Assembly: GCA_037189585.1 (NCBI GenBank)
Contig: JBBCJA010000020.1
Coordinates: 62,001 to 126,000, forward strand
DNA length: 64,000 nt
DNA from: JAEXNA01 sp037189585
GTDB taxonomy: Bacteria > Vulcanimicrobiota > Xenobia > Xenobiales > JADMJV01
Reading direction: 5' to 3'
Shown here: in pieces, positions 51,798 to 59,836 of the stretch
How positions within the stretch are numbered: position 1 is the first letter of the stretch
How the letters are laid out: each line of letters begins with the position of its first letter
Position numbers and translations under genes: made by a program
Notes under the pieces: generated by a model
Seen by the model: the letters and a program-made list of their open reading frames with translations, nothing else
Database searches by the model: none
Told to the model about the DNA's origin: nothing

Positions 51798-53416
51798 GGC
51801 CCGTGGGAGCGGGCGCAGCGAACGGCGTGACGAATGATCTCGGCGATCGGTTCGGGCACTCCGGGAGAGCCGGGGGCGCGCATGGCGTCGCCCAGCATCA
51901 AAGCGAGACGCGGCTTGGAGTTCATTTTCACGGCCACCGCGATGATGTCGCGCGGTTTGTCGCGGCGCGACCGTCCGGTCAGACCGGAGGCCTTTCGGTA
52001 GACATCGGCATAGCCGTGATGCCACATGCACTGCTCCAAGTCGTGGTCGCGCAGTATGGTGACCCGACCGAGTCCTTCTCGGGCCAGAGGCTCGGCTTGC
52101 TGCCGATACTGCTCTCCGGCTCTATCTCCATCGGCTAAGACTTGCCATTCGATCCCGAGGTGGTTGGCCAGGGTCGCCAGCGGTATCAGACCGCTTTGGG
52201 CGAACTCCAGGCAATCGATCCCCTCTTGGCGCAGATCGATATCCATCGAGCGAGCGGCTTCGGTCAGCAGCCAGAACTCGGATTCTCCCTCGACTAAGAT
52301 CCAGTAGCGCATAAAGAGCGCGATACCCCTTCGGACTCGTAGGTGATAGGCCACCTTCCGAAGATCGTCTAAGGTCATCTGGTCGGGACCGACGGCGTAG
52401 ACGCGGACGCTGCCCTGGGCATTTCGCACCATGCGGCGGAGGCCGTCGATGGAAGCCGCGGCCAGGAGGTCAGCCGAGTTGGTGGTGACTAGTTTCTGCG
52501 TGGGAAGGCGCTGCACCAGATCCCAAACCGCCGTCACCATGAGCGGATGCAGGTTGGCTTCCGGTTCTTCAATGGCGACCAGAGGATGAACATCGGTGTC
52601 CATGCTCTGAAAGCCGCTGGCTCGCAGAAAGGCGCCCACAAAGGCGAGCATGGCGTAGCTTCGGGCGCCCGAGCCTTTGAGTAGGGTGGCCAGAGCCTGC
52701 CAGGAAGTGGCCGACGACATCGGAGCCAGGATGAGACTCTCGCTGTCCCGCACTTCGCCACTAACTCGCCCTTCAAAACGTTCCACCACCTCGTCAAGCG
52801 CACTATGGACCTGTTGCAGGGTCTCGGGTGCAAGTTCGTCCGTATCCACCATTTCCGTCAGCGCGGCTCGTAGATGCCATTCCACTTCTTGGCGGGCTCT
52901 CTCCTCGGGCGAGAGCCCGTCTTCCGGCTTGGGGCGGGACAGAGGTTGGCGGATGACGAGAAAAGGGAGGACGCGACGAAGCTCGGCTAGGATCTCATGG
53001 GGATTGGGAGACGGTCCACCGGGTCCCGTGATGGAGAAGGTTACCTCTGGAGGGCTGACCTCGTCTCGACGGGTGGCTCGAACCTTCAAGGAGATCTCGA
53101 TCCAATCGTTCTCGTTGAGTAGCTCCGGCTGTCGAAGCCTGGGGTAGCTCGCCTCGGTGGCGTTGTCGTTCTCCACGAAGTCGAGATCGATGGAAAGCGT
53201 GCTCGCGGGCTGACCTCCGCGAGGGCGATGAAAGTCGCGCGGAGTGAGGTGAAAGCCGCCTTCGGGCGCACCCCGACCCAGGCAGACTTCCACCGCCTTC
53301 AAAAGGCTCGACTTCCCACAACCGTTCTCTCCAATCAAAAGCGTGGTGTCGTCAAAAAACATCCGGACCCGCTGAAGGGCCCGGAAATTTTCGATATGGC
53401 ACGCGTCCAATCTCAT
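51794..53416 (-). CDS. OLD-family ATP-dependent nuclease (ATPase plus TOPRIM)
   Basis: 540 aa. An SMC/ABC-type ATPase domain opens the protein: CHIENFRALQRVRMFFD, Walker A GENGCGKSS at 29-37, and Walker B with the His-like switch IEEPEANLHP around 280. The TOPRIM nuclease follows: YWILVEGESEFWLLTE around 373 (catalytic Glu) and LADGDRAGEQ around 428 (Asp pair). This is the overcoming-lysogenization-defect family. Many OLD proteins are anti-phage or repair nucleases (YbjD is a chromosomal example). No UvrD-like partner (Gabija) lies beside it, so it is a stand-alone class 1 OLD. Confidence 0.88.
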   Translation of the reverse strand: MRLDACHIENFRALQRVRMFFDDTTLLIGENGCGKSSLLKAVEVCLGRGAPEGGFHLTPRDFHRPRGGQPASTLSIDLDFVENDNATEASYPRLRQPELLNENDWIEISLKVRATRRDEVSPPEVTFSITGPGGPSPNPHEILAELRRVLPFLVIRQPLSRPKPEDGLSPEERARQEVEWHLRAALTEMVDTDELAPETLQQVHSALDEVVERFEGRVSGEVRDSESLILAPMSSATSWQALATLLKGSGARSYAMLAFVGAFLRASGFQSMDTDVHPLVAIEEPEANLHPLMVTAVWDLVQRLPTQKLVTTNSADLLAAASIDGLRRMVRNAQGSVRVYAVGPDQMTLDDLRKVAYHLRVRRGIALFMRYWILVEGESEFWLLTEAARSMDIDLRQEGIDCLEFAQSGLIPLATLANHLGIEWQVLADGDRAGEQYRQQAEPLAREGLGRVTILRDHDLEQCMWHHGYADVYRKASGLTGRSRRDKPRDIIAVAVKMNSKPRLALMLGDAMRAPGSPGVPEPIAEIIRHAVRCARSHGP

Positions 53417-53467
53417 GGTCGAAAGGAGCCTTCTTCTTGATAGAAGCCGGCCCCTCCGAGAACCGGT

Positions 53468-53872
53468 TTAGGGTGTCAGGGTGACCTTGGTGACCCCGAG
53501 CACCGTTCCGATCCATACGCTGTTCCCGTCGGAGTCTAAAGACAAGGCCGCGTAGTGATTGTTGAAGATCTCCGACGAGGGTCCGACTCGAGCGGCAAAA
53601 CGCACCTGGGTGAGAGCGCCGGCGTCAAGGCCCGTCAGATACCAGCCGTCATTTCTCTTTTCGTAAGTATAGACCGTATTGTTGGCCGTACTCATTTTGG
53701 AGACTACGGTGGGAACTCGAATTTCGGAATTCACGCTGGCCACGGTAAAGTTGCCGTCAGGGGTCAGTCGCATTCGGGCAAATCCAGGCTCGGTGACGCG
53801 CGAACCCGCCACCGAGGCAAACCCATCGTAGCCGAAGTTGTTCTCGGCGTAACTCCCTGACTTCGGTGGCAT
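53468..53872 (-). CDS. Fragment-like beta protein, probably 5' truncated
   Basis: 134 aa, beta-rich with short repeats (FARMRLTPDGNFTVASVNSE, NNTVYTYEKRNDGWYLTGLD, SLDSDGNSVWIGTVLGVTKV). The C-terminus resembles the end of a beta-propeller or a large exported protein. It begins exactly where the divergent histidine kinase fragment begins, and no ribosome site precedes it. I think it is the distal remnant of a larger gene whose 5' part was deleted together with the kinase's 5' part. Confidence 0.45.
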   Translation of the reverse strand: MPPKSGSYAENNFGYDGFASVAGSRVTEPGFARMRLTPDGNFTVASVNSEIRVPTVVSKMSTANNTVYTYEKRNDGWYLTGLDAGALTQVRFAARVGPSSEIFNNHYAALSLDSDGNSVWIGTVLGVTKVTLTP

Positions 53873-54492
53873 CTCTGACGGAAAGCGATCCTCGGCAGGC
53901 CCACGACCTGCTGCTGGACCTCGCGTGCTCTTTGCGGAGTCGATTCGCCGGTAACGAGGACCAGACGTCTTTAGGTAGCGAGATGGAGGGGCTCTACAGC
54001 TACCTCGGGGTCGAGAAGGCTCGTTTTGGAGAGCGCCTGAAACTTTCGGTGGATGTTCCGCCCTCGCTCTTCGGGCAGCGCGTTCCCGCGATGCTGATTC
54101 AGCCCTTGGTGGAGAACGCCATCCGCCATGGGATCGCTCCCAACGTCGATGGGGGAACGGTCCGTTTGCGCGTCGCCATGACCCGGGGGCGGCTGCGAGT
54201 CGTGGTGGAGGACGATGGGGTCGGGTTCGGGCGCCCCCTCGACGGAGACGGGGAAGGAGTCGAGGCGCGGGGAGCCGGTTCGGGCACGCTAGTCGGCCTC
54301 TCCAACGTGCGCCAGCGACTGCGGACCCTGCTCGGGCCCGACTGCGACTTCCACATCCGCTCTTCCCCCGGAGCCGGGACTGCTATCTCCTTCAGTTTAC
54401 CGGTGGAGGAAGATACTGACGAGAGCTCGCTGATTGAGGCCGGCGAAGCTACACCGACTCGTCTTCGAGCTTGCGAGCATGACCCCCGCTGA
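53866..54492 (+). pseudogene. LytS/YehU-type histidine kinase remnant lacking the phospho-acceptor region
   Basis: The fragment starts at ASLTESDPRQAHDLLLDLAC, the stretch that in LytS-family kinases directly follows the phospho-acceptor motif NPHFLFN and its helix. That part is missing here. The remainder has the His_kinase and HATPase blocks: LVENAIRHG (N box), EDDGVGF (G1), GLSNVRQRL (G2) and GAGTAISFSLP at the end. Without the histidine it cannot autophosphorylate. GTG at 53866 without ribosome site. It overlaps convergently with the 54449-55351 gene for 44 bases. Confidence 0.68.
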
Positions 54493-55351
54493 GGTGGGGA
54501 TCGGGCGGGAGTCTGGAGGCTAGAGTTTCTGGGCCGGTGGAGTCGTCGGGATTGGGGAGCCTGAACCATTGGCTGGCGTAAACGATGGTTGGTGGATTCG
54601 AGCCGGGGAGCTCGTCGAGTCGTTTGGCGTCTTGAAGTCCTTGTTGGAGGACCAGCATCATCATTGGGACGGAGTCGACATCGTCGGGCCAACAGGCGAC
54701 CGAGGCCACCGGGCGCTGAGGTTCGTTGAGCTGCTGGAGAACCTTTCGTAGTCCTTCGGTGGCTTTGTGGGCGGACCAGCGACAGAGTAACTCTCGGGAA
54801 TCGGGAATCAAAGCGGCTAGGATGGAGTCGGTGAAAGTGAAGGCCTTCGCTTGAAGCGGAAGTTCTGATCGTAGCACCTCGTCGAGGCCGTCGCTCGGGC
54901 TCACGGCGATGAGAAGACCGACGAATTGAGTCGAATCTTGGTGGGTGAGTTCTTGCAGCCGGCGATGAAAGTCTGTCTGGTTTGGAAGGGGAGAGAGCGC
55001 CTCGGTCGAGGGAAGCAGCCAGAGCCGTTGCAGGCGGTCGAGAGTGAGGGCGCGGGGCTTCTCCAACCAGGCCGCTAGTTCCCATCCCAGGGAGCCGCGC
55101 CGCCCCGCGATGCAAACAAGCTCGTCATAAAGACAGGCATCGAATGGGGCGGAAAGTCCAAGGAGTGTTAGGTCGCGAGGGTCTTCGGAAAGCTGGACAC
55201 CTCTCTTGGCCAAGGCTGGAGGGGTCTTGCTGAGGGTGTAGCCGGAGAAAGAAAGGCTGGTGTAGGCGAGATAAGCCTCTTTAACCGCTTCGGGCTCCGT
55301 CAACTGTGAGAGTCTCTCTTGAAAGTCTCGCAGATGCTCGGAATCGACCAT
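54449..55351 (-). CDS. Protein with degenerate GGDEF-like domain
   Basis: 300 aa. The N-terminal half is helical (DFQERLSQLTEPEAVKEAYL). From about 140 on the sequence follows the GGDEF plan: DFHRRLQELT as the first helix, FVGLLIAVSPSDGLDEVLRS, FTFTDSILAALIPDSRELLC where the GGDEF loop should be, then VASVACWPDDVDSVPMMMLV and LQDAKRLDELPGSN in place of the final (A)D..L..AK..G.N. The GGDEF signature itself is absent, so catalysis is unlikely; it may bind or titrate c-di-GMP. It is next to an intact diguanylate cyclase, transcribed the opposite way. Confidence 0.58.
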   Translation of the reverse strand: MVDSEHLRDFQERLSQLTEPEAVKEAYLAYTSLSFSGYTLSKTPPALAKRGVQLSEDPRDLTLLGLSAPFDACLYDELVCIAGRRGSLGWELAAWLEKPRALTLDRLQRLWLLPSTEALSPLPNQTDFHRRLQELTHQDSTQFVGLLIAVSPSDGLDEVLRSELPLQAKAFTFTDSILAALIPDSRELLCRWSAHKATEGLRKVLQQLNEPQRPVASVACWPDDVDSVPMMMLVLQQGLQDAKRLDELPGSNPPTIVYASQWFRLPNPDDSTGPETLASRLPPDPHLSGGHARKLEDESV

Positions 55352-55389
55352 AGGCCGAGTTTACCATAGTCGAGCGGACTGGAAACGAT

Positions 55390-55530
55390 CTAGAGCCAGC
55401 CGTCCATCAGCTGCAGGAATTCGGCGGCCTGCGCCTTTTCCGGGCAGAGGTTAAGGTCGTTCGCGGTGACATCGAGGAGGTCGCGATTTTGGGCTTCGGT
55501 TTGGATATTCAGGGCGGAGATCATTAGCAT
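55390..55530 (-). CDS. Short reading frame, perhaps remnant of a patatin-like or other gene
   Basis: ATG at 55530 would give about 46 aa (SALNIQTEAQNRDLLDVTAN, then LNLCPEKAQAAEFLQLMDGW). The composition is coding-like (clear third-position bias), and the end resembles the last helices of patatin-family proteins, but this is weak. It could be a gene tail left by a deletion in this decayed neighbourhood. There is no clear ribosome site. I include it as a low-confidence candidate. Confidence 0.3.
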   Translation of the reverse strand: MLMISALNIQTEAQNRDLLDVTANDLNLCPEKAQAAEFLQLMDGWL

Positions 55531-55637
55531 AGGTACATCATACGATCCGTACCGTGAAGAAAACGTCAAAAAAGCGCCTGCTGATGTTAACATCGTGTGA
55601 CGTTCACCGGGCCAGGAGCCTGTTTTCCGGAATCGAA

Positions 55638-56804
55638 ATGAGGAAGATGGCTTCGAACGCTCCAGCGGTACAGTTGAACGCCCTCCAGGAGTTGGGGCGG
55701 AAGCTGAGTACCGTCACCAAAAGCTCGGAGATTTGCAAGCTCGTGTCGGCCGCGATCCGGAAGGCGATTCCTGAAGTTCAGAGCGTCATTCTCTTCTTAA
55801 GGGACACCGAAGACCCCACGGGGCATGGTTTGAAGGCAGTGTATACCGACACGCCTTTCGCCGACTATGTGCATAGCCTGGCACCACGTGATGACGATGG
55901 GATTCTTGCTAAGGCTATCGAGCTTGGCTGTACCGTACTGGTTACCGACACCGAGATGTACGACGTGCCGAACCTGCTTGGAGCCGAGCGCTCGGTGGTG
56001 GTGGCACCTTTGTTTGTCGGTGAGAAGGAGGCTCTGGAATGGGATGAGTCCCAGGCCGAGCTGCTGGGTGCGCTCTACGTTGGCTGTTCTACGGAGAATA
56101 GGCTGACCGAAGAGTACCGAGGCTTTGTCGAGACGGTATCCTATCAAGCGGTGATGGCGCTGCAATGCACGCGCCTTCACGAATTGACCCAACAGATGGC
56201 GTTGACGGACGGTTTGACCGGCCTTTACACTCACCGCCTCTTCCAGGAGAAGCTCGAGGAGGAGGTCGAATACGCGGCTCGCCACAACCAGTCCATCGTG
56301 CTGGTCATGCTCGACCTGGATAGCTTCTTGCCTTACAACCACACCCTTGGCTACGCCGCCGGGGACGCGTTGCTCAAGGAGATCGCCGCCCTGCTCAAAG
56401 ACAAGGTGAGACCCTCCGACATCGTGTGTCGCTACGGAGGCGACGAGTTCGCGCTACTTTTGAAGAACACGCGAAAAGAAGATGCGGCGCGGATGTGCGA
56501 GCGGATTCGCGAGGCCTTCCAGCTTCGCTTCGGCGGCCATCAGATTCAGGTCACCGCTTCCATTGGCCTAGCCTGTTTCCCGACCGACGCGAACTCGAAG
56601 GAAGACCTGGCACGTGCGGCCGACGACGCGCTGTATGTCGCTAAGCGCGGGGGGCGAAATAGAGTCAGTGTTTCCCTAGACCTACAGAATCGGCGGCGTG
56701 GGCCGATGGGGGGAGGAGAGCCGCCGTGGGACCACCCGCACACGTCTCCTCGCAAGCCACCGCCCAAAAATGTGCCCGGCGGTGGCTCTCAGAAATTGGG
56801 GTAG
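55638..56804 (+). CDS. Diguanylate cyclase with N-terminal GAF domain
   Basis: 388 aa from ATG at 55638 (ATG 55647 and GTG 55554 are alternatives). A GAF-type sensor (KSSEICKLVSAAIRKAIPEV, LGAERSVVVAPLFV, LGALYVGCSTENRLTEEYRG) precedes a GGDEF domain: ALTDGLTGLYTHRLFQEKLE, VLVMLDLDSFLPYNHTLGYA, then the intact catalytic RYGGDEFALLL near 265. RPSD five residues before it is a perfect allosteric inhibitory I-site (RxxD). The C-terminal 50 residues are proline/arginine-rich and unstructured. It makes c-di-GMP, for which the PilZ protein at 25918 is one candidate receptor. Confidence 0.9.
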   Translation: MRKMASNAPAVQLNALQELGRKLSTVTKSSEICKLVSAAIRKAIPEVQSVILFLRDTEDPTGHGLKAVYTDTPFADYVHSLAPRDDDGILAKAIELGCTVLVTDTEMYDVPNLLGAERSVVVAPLFVGEKEALEWDESQAELLGALYVGCSTENRLTEEYRGFVETVSYQAVMALQCTRLHELTQQMALTDGLTGLYTHRLFQEKLEEEVEYAARHNQSIVLVMLDLDSFLPYNHTLGYAAGDALLKEIAALLKDKVRPSDIVCRYGGDEFALLLKNTRKEDAARMCERIREAFQLRFGGHQIQVTASIGLACFPTDANSKEDLARAADDALYVAKRGGRNRVSVSLDLQNRRRGPMGGGEPPWDHPHTSPRKPPPKNVPGGGSQKLG

Positions 56805-56888
56805 CTTCTTCATTCTAGGAGTGAAGTCGCGCTCGACACAGATGGACTCTTGTAGGCGTTGGAGCATCAACGACGAATGCTATTAGAT

Positions 56889-57110
56889 ATGAAAGTGACT
56901 GACATCCCAGAGATCGCGAATCTAACAACTGCGGAAAAGATCTTGCTGGTCGGAGACCTGTGGGATGCCATTCGCTCTGACGAGGTGGCTGTCCTCATTC
57001 CCCACTCTCATCTCGACGAACTCGAGCGTAGACAAGCCGCCTATGAAGAGGCTCCTCACAACCTTCTAACTCTGGAAGAGTTAAGCGAACGGCTTGAGCA
57101 CTACGAGTGA
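56889..57110 (+). CDS. Addiction-module antitoxin (TIGR02574-like)
   Basis: About 73 aa. VTDIPEIANLTTAEKILLVG followed by DLWDAIRSDE is the typical N-terminus of this antitoxin family, with the acidic helical tail (HLDELERRQAAYEEAPHNLL) that binds RelE/ParE. ATG at 56889; a longer TTG start at 56859 is possible. The stop overlaps the toxin start as GTGA. Toxin-antitoxin pair four. Confidence 0.83.
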   Translation: MKVTDIPEIANLTTAEKILLVGDLWDAIRSDEVAVLIPHSHLDELERRQAAYEEAPHNLLTLEELSERLEHYE

Positions 57111-57421
57111 ATCATGAACTGTACTTTCTTCCACAAGTCGAACATGATATGGCGTCGGCCATGGCATGGTACAATGAAAAGGCGCAAAATCTAGGGTCCG
57201 AGTTCAGAGAGGCCTTTCTGGCCCAAGCGGTCGAGGTCGGTCGAAACCCAGAGCGATACCGGAGAGTTCACGGTGAATTGAGACGTGCTTTGCTTCGGCG
57301 TTTTCCTTACGCGATGTACTTCCGGCGGGAGGAGCGACGAGTCGTTGTGTTTGCGGTTTTTCACACGGCTCGAGATCCACAGTGGATCACTGCTAACCTG
57401 AAGGAGCGCTCCCCTTTCTAG
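57107..57421 (+). CDS. ParE/RelE-family toxin
   Basis: 104 aa. HELYFLPQVEHDMASAMAWY, EFREAFLAQAVEVGRNPERY, RALLRRFPYAMYFRREERRV and VFAVFHTARDP are the strands and helices of the RelE/ParE fold, with the conserved late Arg and His region. GTG start overlaps the antitoxin stop by four bases. The target (gyrase or mRNA) cannot be told from the sequence. A 41-bp-type repeat begins just after its stop. Confidence 0.85.
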   Translation: MNHELYFLPQVEHDMASAMAWYNEKAQNLGSEFREAFLAQAVEVGRNPERYRRVHGELRRALLRRFPYAMYFRREERRVVVFAVFHTARDPQWITANLKERSPF

Positions 57422-57435
57422 GCTTTTTTCAAGTG

Positions 57436-57505
57436 TGGCGCTATCAAAGAAAACGCGCAACACTGCCCGTACGATGTGGTGCTAGCGGTCGAATTGCATG
57501 GTCAC
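57436..57505 (+). repeat. Diverged copy of the 41-bp repeat family with a shared tail
   Basis: TGGCGCTATCAAAGAAAACG and CACTGCCCGTACGATGTGGT match the two halves of the 41-bp unit found in tandem at 63403. It ends with GTCGAATTGCATGGTCACC, which recurs with one change at 58156-58174. So the two left-hand copies share a longer element. Confidence 0.65.
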
Positions 57506-57578
57506 CCCTTGAAGTGGTCTCGAGCTTTCGTGAAAGCGATTGTCGCGTCAATGGGCTCTCGAGAGCCAGTGACCAAGC

Positions 57579-57858
57579 TCACCGCTTCTGCCAATACCCC
57601 GGTCGTCGCCGTTGATGGGCGACAGCGTGCAGGATTACATCTTCGCCCTCAAACTTGAAAAAGAGGCAAAACGGAAAGCGAGTCATTGGCAGCCTTTCTG
57701 TAGTTTGAGAATTTTGGAAACGAATGGGGGCGAGTACTGATCTGCTCTAGTAACTCTCGAAACTCCAGCTCAAATTGGAGGCCGAGTTCGACGTCGATGT
57801 CGAAATAATACAGGAAAGCTTCTCGTGCTTCGACCTCGGCTTCAAAGGTAAGATTCAC
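57579..57858 (-). pseudogene. ParE-type toxin interrupted by a frameshift
   Basis: From ATG at 57858 the frame gives a ParE start (LTFEAEVEAREAFLYYFDID, EFRELLEQISTRPHSFPKFS) and stops early at 57649. In another minus frame the same fold continues: TRFPFCLFFKFEGEDVILHA and VAHQRRRPGYWQKR, ending at 57579. A one-base change around 57690-57700 joins the two. If real, the toxin is dead while the antitoxin upstream is intact; an assembly error is the alternative. Start overlaps the antitoxin stop as ATGA. Confidence 0.7.
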
Positions 57859-58094
57859 GACGCCGGATGTTGGAAAATCCTTGCCAGAGCCTGATCGGCT
57901 GGGATGAGCAAACGATGCCCTTCCTTCAAATCTTGCTCGCGGGAATCAAGTTCACGTTCCCATTCGTCGCTCCAACCATCGATCAACTCATCACCCTGGT
58001 CTAGGCTTTGCAGCAGGCGTACAACCAAAGCAGCCCGTTCTTTTGTGTCTAAATCTAGCGCGAGATTGAGTGCTGCTCGAGTCTGGTTGGTCAC
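57855..58094 (-). CDS. Addiction-module antitoxin (TIGR02574-like)
   Basis: 79 aa. ALNLALDLDTKERAALVVRL followed by LQSLDQGDELIDGWSDEWER is the family N-terminus, with acidic segments, and the C-terminal REQDLKEGHRLLIPADQALA wraps the toxin. It precedes the broken ParE gene with a 4-base overlap. Toxin-antitoxin pair five; similar to the pair 56889-57421, but the two pairs face opposite directions. Confidence 0.8.
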   Translation of the reverse strand: MTNQTRAALNLALDLDTKERAALVVRLLQSLDQGDELIDGWSDEWERELDSREQDLKEGHRLLIPADQALARIFQHPAS

Positions 58095-58151
58095 AGTCTC
58101 AGCCTAACACTGAGGTCTCTAGAATTCAAGACGAATAGCTCGGCTGGGTGT

Positions 58152-58232
58152 CGGAGTCGAATTGTATGGTCACCGCGCGAGGTGACGCTATCAAGAAAAA
58201 CGGGCCGCGCTACCCGCGTGAGGTGAAGCTTC
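58152..58232 (+). repeat. Copy of the 41-bp repeat family before the secretion operon
   Basis: GGAGTCGAATTGTATGGTCA is followed by CCGCGCGAGGTGACGCTATC, AAGAAAAACGGGCCGCGCTA and CCCGCGTGAGGTGAAGCTTC. This reproduces about one and a half units of the 41-bp repeat at 63403. It lies about 100 bases before the secretion operon start. Confidence 0.7.
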
Positions 58233-58272
58233 GTGACAAAGGAAGCACCCAGAATATTTCTTAGAAAGAACC

Positions 58273-58300
58273 TTGACACGAGCTTTTTTTTACCTTGTTA
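58273..58300 (+). promoter_or_regulatory. Candidate promoter of the secretion operon
   Basis: A perfect -35 TTGACA at 58273-58278 is followed, after 16 bases including a long T-run, by TTGTTA at 58295-58300, a weak -10. The start codon of the first operon gene is 37 bases further. Only the -35 is convincing. Confidence 0.4.
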
Positions 58301-58336
58301 GGGTCCTTTCACGGCAATTTTAGAGGGGGTGTCCGG

Positions 58337-58609
58337 ATGCCGATTCACGCCGATCCGCAGCGAATCCGTGATTTTCGTAGCCAGTTGGCAAACTTCTTGA
58401 CCTTTCTGGACTCTTTTGAGGGGCGCCTAGCGGTCGGAGTTTCGCAACTGGGCAATAGCTGGAGGGATCAGGACTTTCAAAAGTTTCAAGATACCTTCGC
58501 GGCCACTCGGAGAAGCTTGAGAAAGTTCGCAAGCGAAGGGCAAGCCATGCTGCCGAAGCTCGAGAACGACGCGAGGGCTCTCGACGAGCTTCGACAGACC
58601 CAGATGTGA
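58337..58609 (+). CDS. WXG100-like small protein (WRD variant), type VII-like secretion
   Basis: 90 aa helical hairpin: HADPQRIRDFRSQLANFLTF, turn with GNSWRDQDFQKF (Trp42), then RRSLRKFASEGQAMLPKLEN. The size and central Trp turn are those of WXG100/EsxA proteins, but the turn is W-R-D instead of W-x-G. The same W-R-D-x5-F pattern recurs in the proteins at 58623 and 59836. ATG at 58337 after GAGGGGG. First gene of a five-gene operon that includes an FtsK/EssC-like ATPase. Probably a secreted substrate or a chaperone of the apparatus. Confidence 0.78.
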   Translation: MPIHADPQRIRDFRSQLANFLTFLDSFEGRLAVGVSQLGNSWRDQDFQKFQDTFAATRRSLRKFASEGQAMLPKLENDARALDELRQTQM

Positions 58610-58622
58610 GAGGGGAGATCCT

Positions 58623-58892
58623 GTGAGTCAGATTATCGTCGATCCCAATGAGCTGCGCAGGTTCAATCGCCTGCTGCTAACCGAGGCCGGGTCCATGGAG
58701 GGGCAAAAGAAGAGCTTGAGCCAGAAATTCTCCAGCCTGGGCGAGTTCTGGCGAGATGCCAAGTACGAGCGGTTCGGACGGGAACTCGAGGCATCCATGA
58801 AACAGATCGAGCTCTTCCAGAAAGAGGCGTCGCGCTTCAGTGCTTTCCTGGAACGCAAGGCCCGAGCCGCTGATAACTACCTGAATCGCTGA
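58623..58892 (+). CDS. WXG100-like small protein (WRD variant), second copy
   Basis: 89 aa. VDPNELRRFNRLLLTEAGSM, then SSLGEFWRDAKYERF with Trp43, then SMKQIELFQKEASRFSAFLE. The same helix-turn-helix with W-R-D-x5-F as its neighbour, so the two may pair as a heterodimer as EsxA/EsxB do. GTG at 58623 with AGGGGAG before it. Its stop shares one base with the next ATG (TGATG). Confidence 0.78.
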   Translation: MSQIIVDPNELRRFNRLLLTEAGSMEGQKKSLSQKFSSLGEFWRDAKYERFGRELEASMKQIELFQKEASRFSAFLERKARAADNYLNR

Positions 58893-59836
58893 TGGCGGCC
58901 GAGCTACGCCAGGTCGAGCAGTTGCTCGTCCTGGAGCGACGGATGGGGAGCTTCGGTTCGGCTCTTCAAGAGCACATGTCCGAGGCGGACAGACTTCTCC
59001 AGCGCCGACTGCGAGAGCTCGAACACTATATCGATGAAACCTTGAGTCGCGCCAGGCACATGACCTCCGAGTCGGAGAGAGAGCAAGCCGCGCGATTGCG
59101 GGAGCGAGCCCAACGACAGGCAAGTGAGCTCCGTCGCTTGGAGCCCTTGATCGCTCGCTTTCGAATGGCCCTTCGCGAAGCTGAGGAGCTGTCCAACCGA
59201 GCCACCCCTCGAGCGTGTAGGTCTCTGCGAGAGACCCACGATCTTGTTCTTGAATACCTGGCCGTTCAGAACGATGTCGCCGGACCTAGTCTCAGCGATG
59301 TCGCTGGCACCGGCATCGTTTCAGGGATTGTGGCCGGGAAGAGTGCCGAGGTTAAGGTCGGAGAGAGTACCGATGTTAAGATCGGTAGCGTCGGAGGCCA
59401 CGTCGGTGTGGTGGCGGCGGACCTTGAGATTGAGTCCAGAGTCTACGCTGAGGCTCAAGCCAGGGCTGGCCACCAACTGATCGTGAATGAAGATGAGTTC
59501 ACCGTGGGCGTGGATCTGGAAGGGGGAGCCGAGGCCGGCATTTCCGCGAAGGGAACCGTGCGTACCGCCACTGCCGCCGGCAGCTTTCTAGAGCTGTCGT
59601 TGGAGAAGGAGCTTGTCGATGTGGGCAGTGACGCCACGCTCGGAGGTCGGTTTTCGCGTAACAAGCGAGAGGCTATCACCGAACTGGGGCTTCGCTTGGG
59701 TGGGTTCGGTCTCGGCCTGACTGGCGAGATGAGGGTGAAGGTGGCCGACGCCGATCTCGGCACCGCTCTGAAGGTGGCAAGCCCTCTCCTCTATGCCTTG
59801 GGAGTCGGCGAACTGCTCAAACGGAGGAAGAGCTAA
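58892..59836 (+). CDS. Coiled-coil plus glycine-rich beta protein of the secretion operon (LXG-like)
   Basis: 314 aa. Residues 1-125 are a long coiled-coil (LRQVEQLLVLERRMGSFGSA, SEREQAARLRERAQRQASEL), similar in size to an LXG helical domain. Residues about 140-300 are a beta-rich region of Gly/Val repeats (GKSAEVKVGESTDVKIGSVG, GAEAGISAKGTVRTATAAGS). The end is KVASPLLYALGVGELLKRRK. No signal peptide. It may be a large secreted substrate or a structural part. Family not recognised. It starts in the stop of the previous gene and ends in the start of the next. Confidence 0.68.
   Translation: MAAELRQVEQLLVLERRMGSFGSALQEHMSEADRLLQRRLRELEHYIDETLSRARHMTSESEREQAARLRERAQRQASELRRLEPLIARFRMALREAEELSNRATPRACRSLRETHDLVLEYLAVQNDVAGPSLSDVAGTGIVSGIVAGKSAEVKVGESTDVKIGSVGGHVGVVAADLEIESRVYAEAQARAGHQLIVNEDEFTVGVDLEGGAEAGISAKGTVRTATAAGSFLELSLEKELVDVGSDATLGGRFSRNKREAITELGLRLGGFGLGLTGEMRVKVADADLGTALKVASPLLYALGVGELLKRRKS

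Noticed and set aside
54099..55115. Minus-strand frame of 338 codons
   Set aside because: Arg/Ser/Pro-rich shadow of the 54449-55351 gene and the kinase remnant; no family pattern.
58273..58300. Intrinsic terminator from the T-run before the secretion operon
   Set aside because: No GC-rich hairpin precedes the T-run; a promoter with TTGACA explains the site better.
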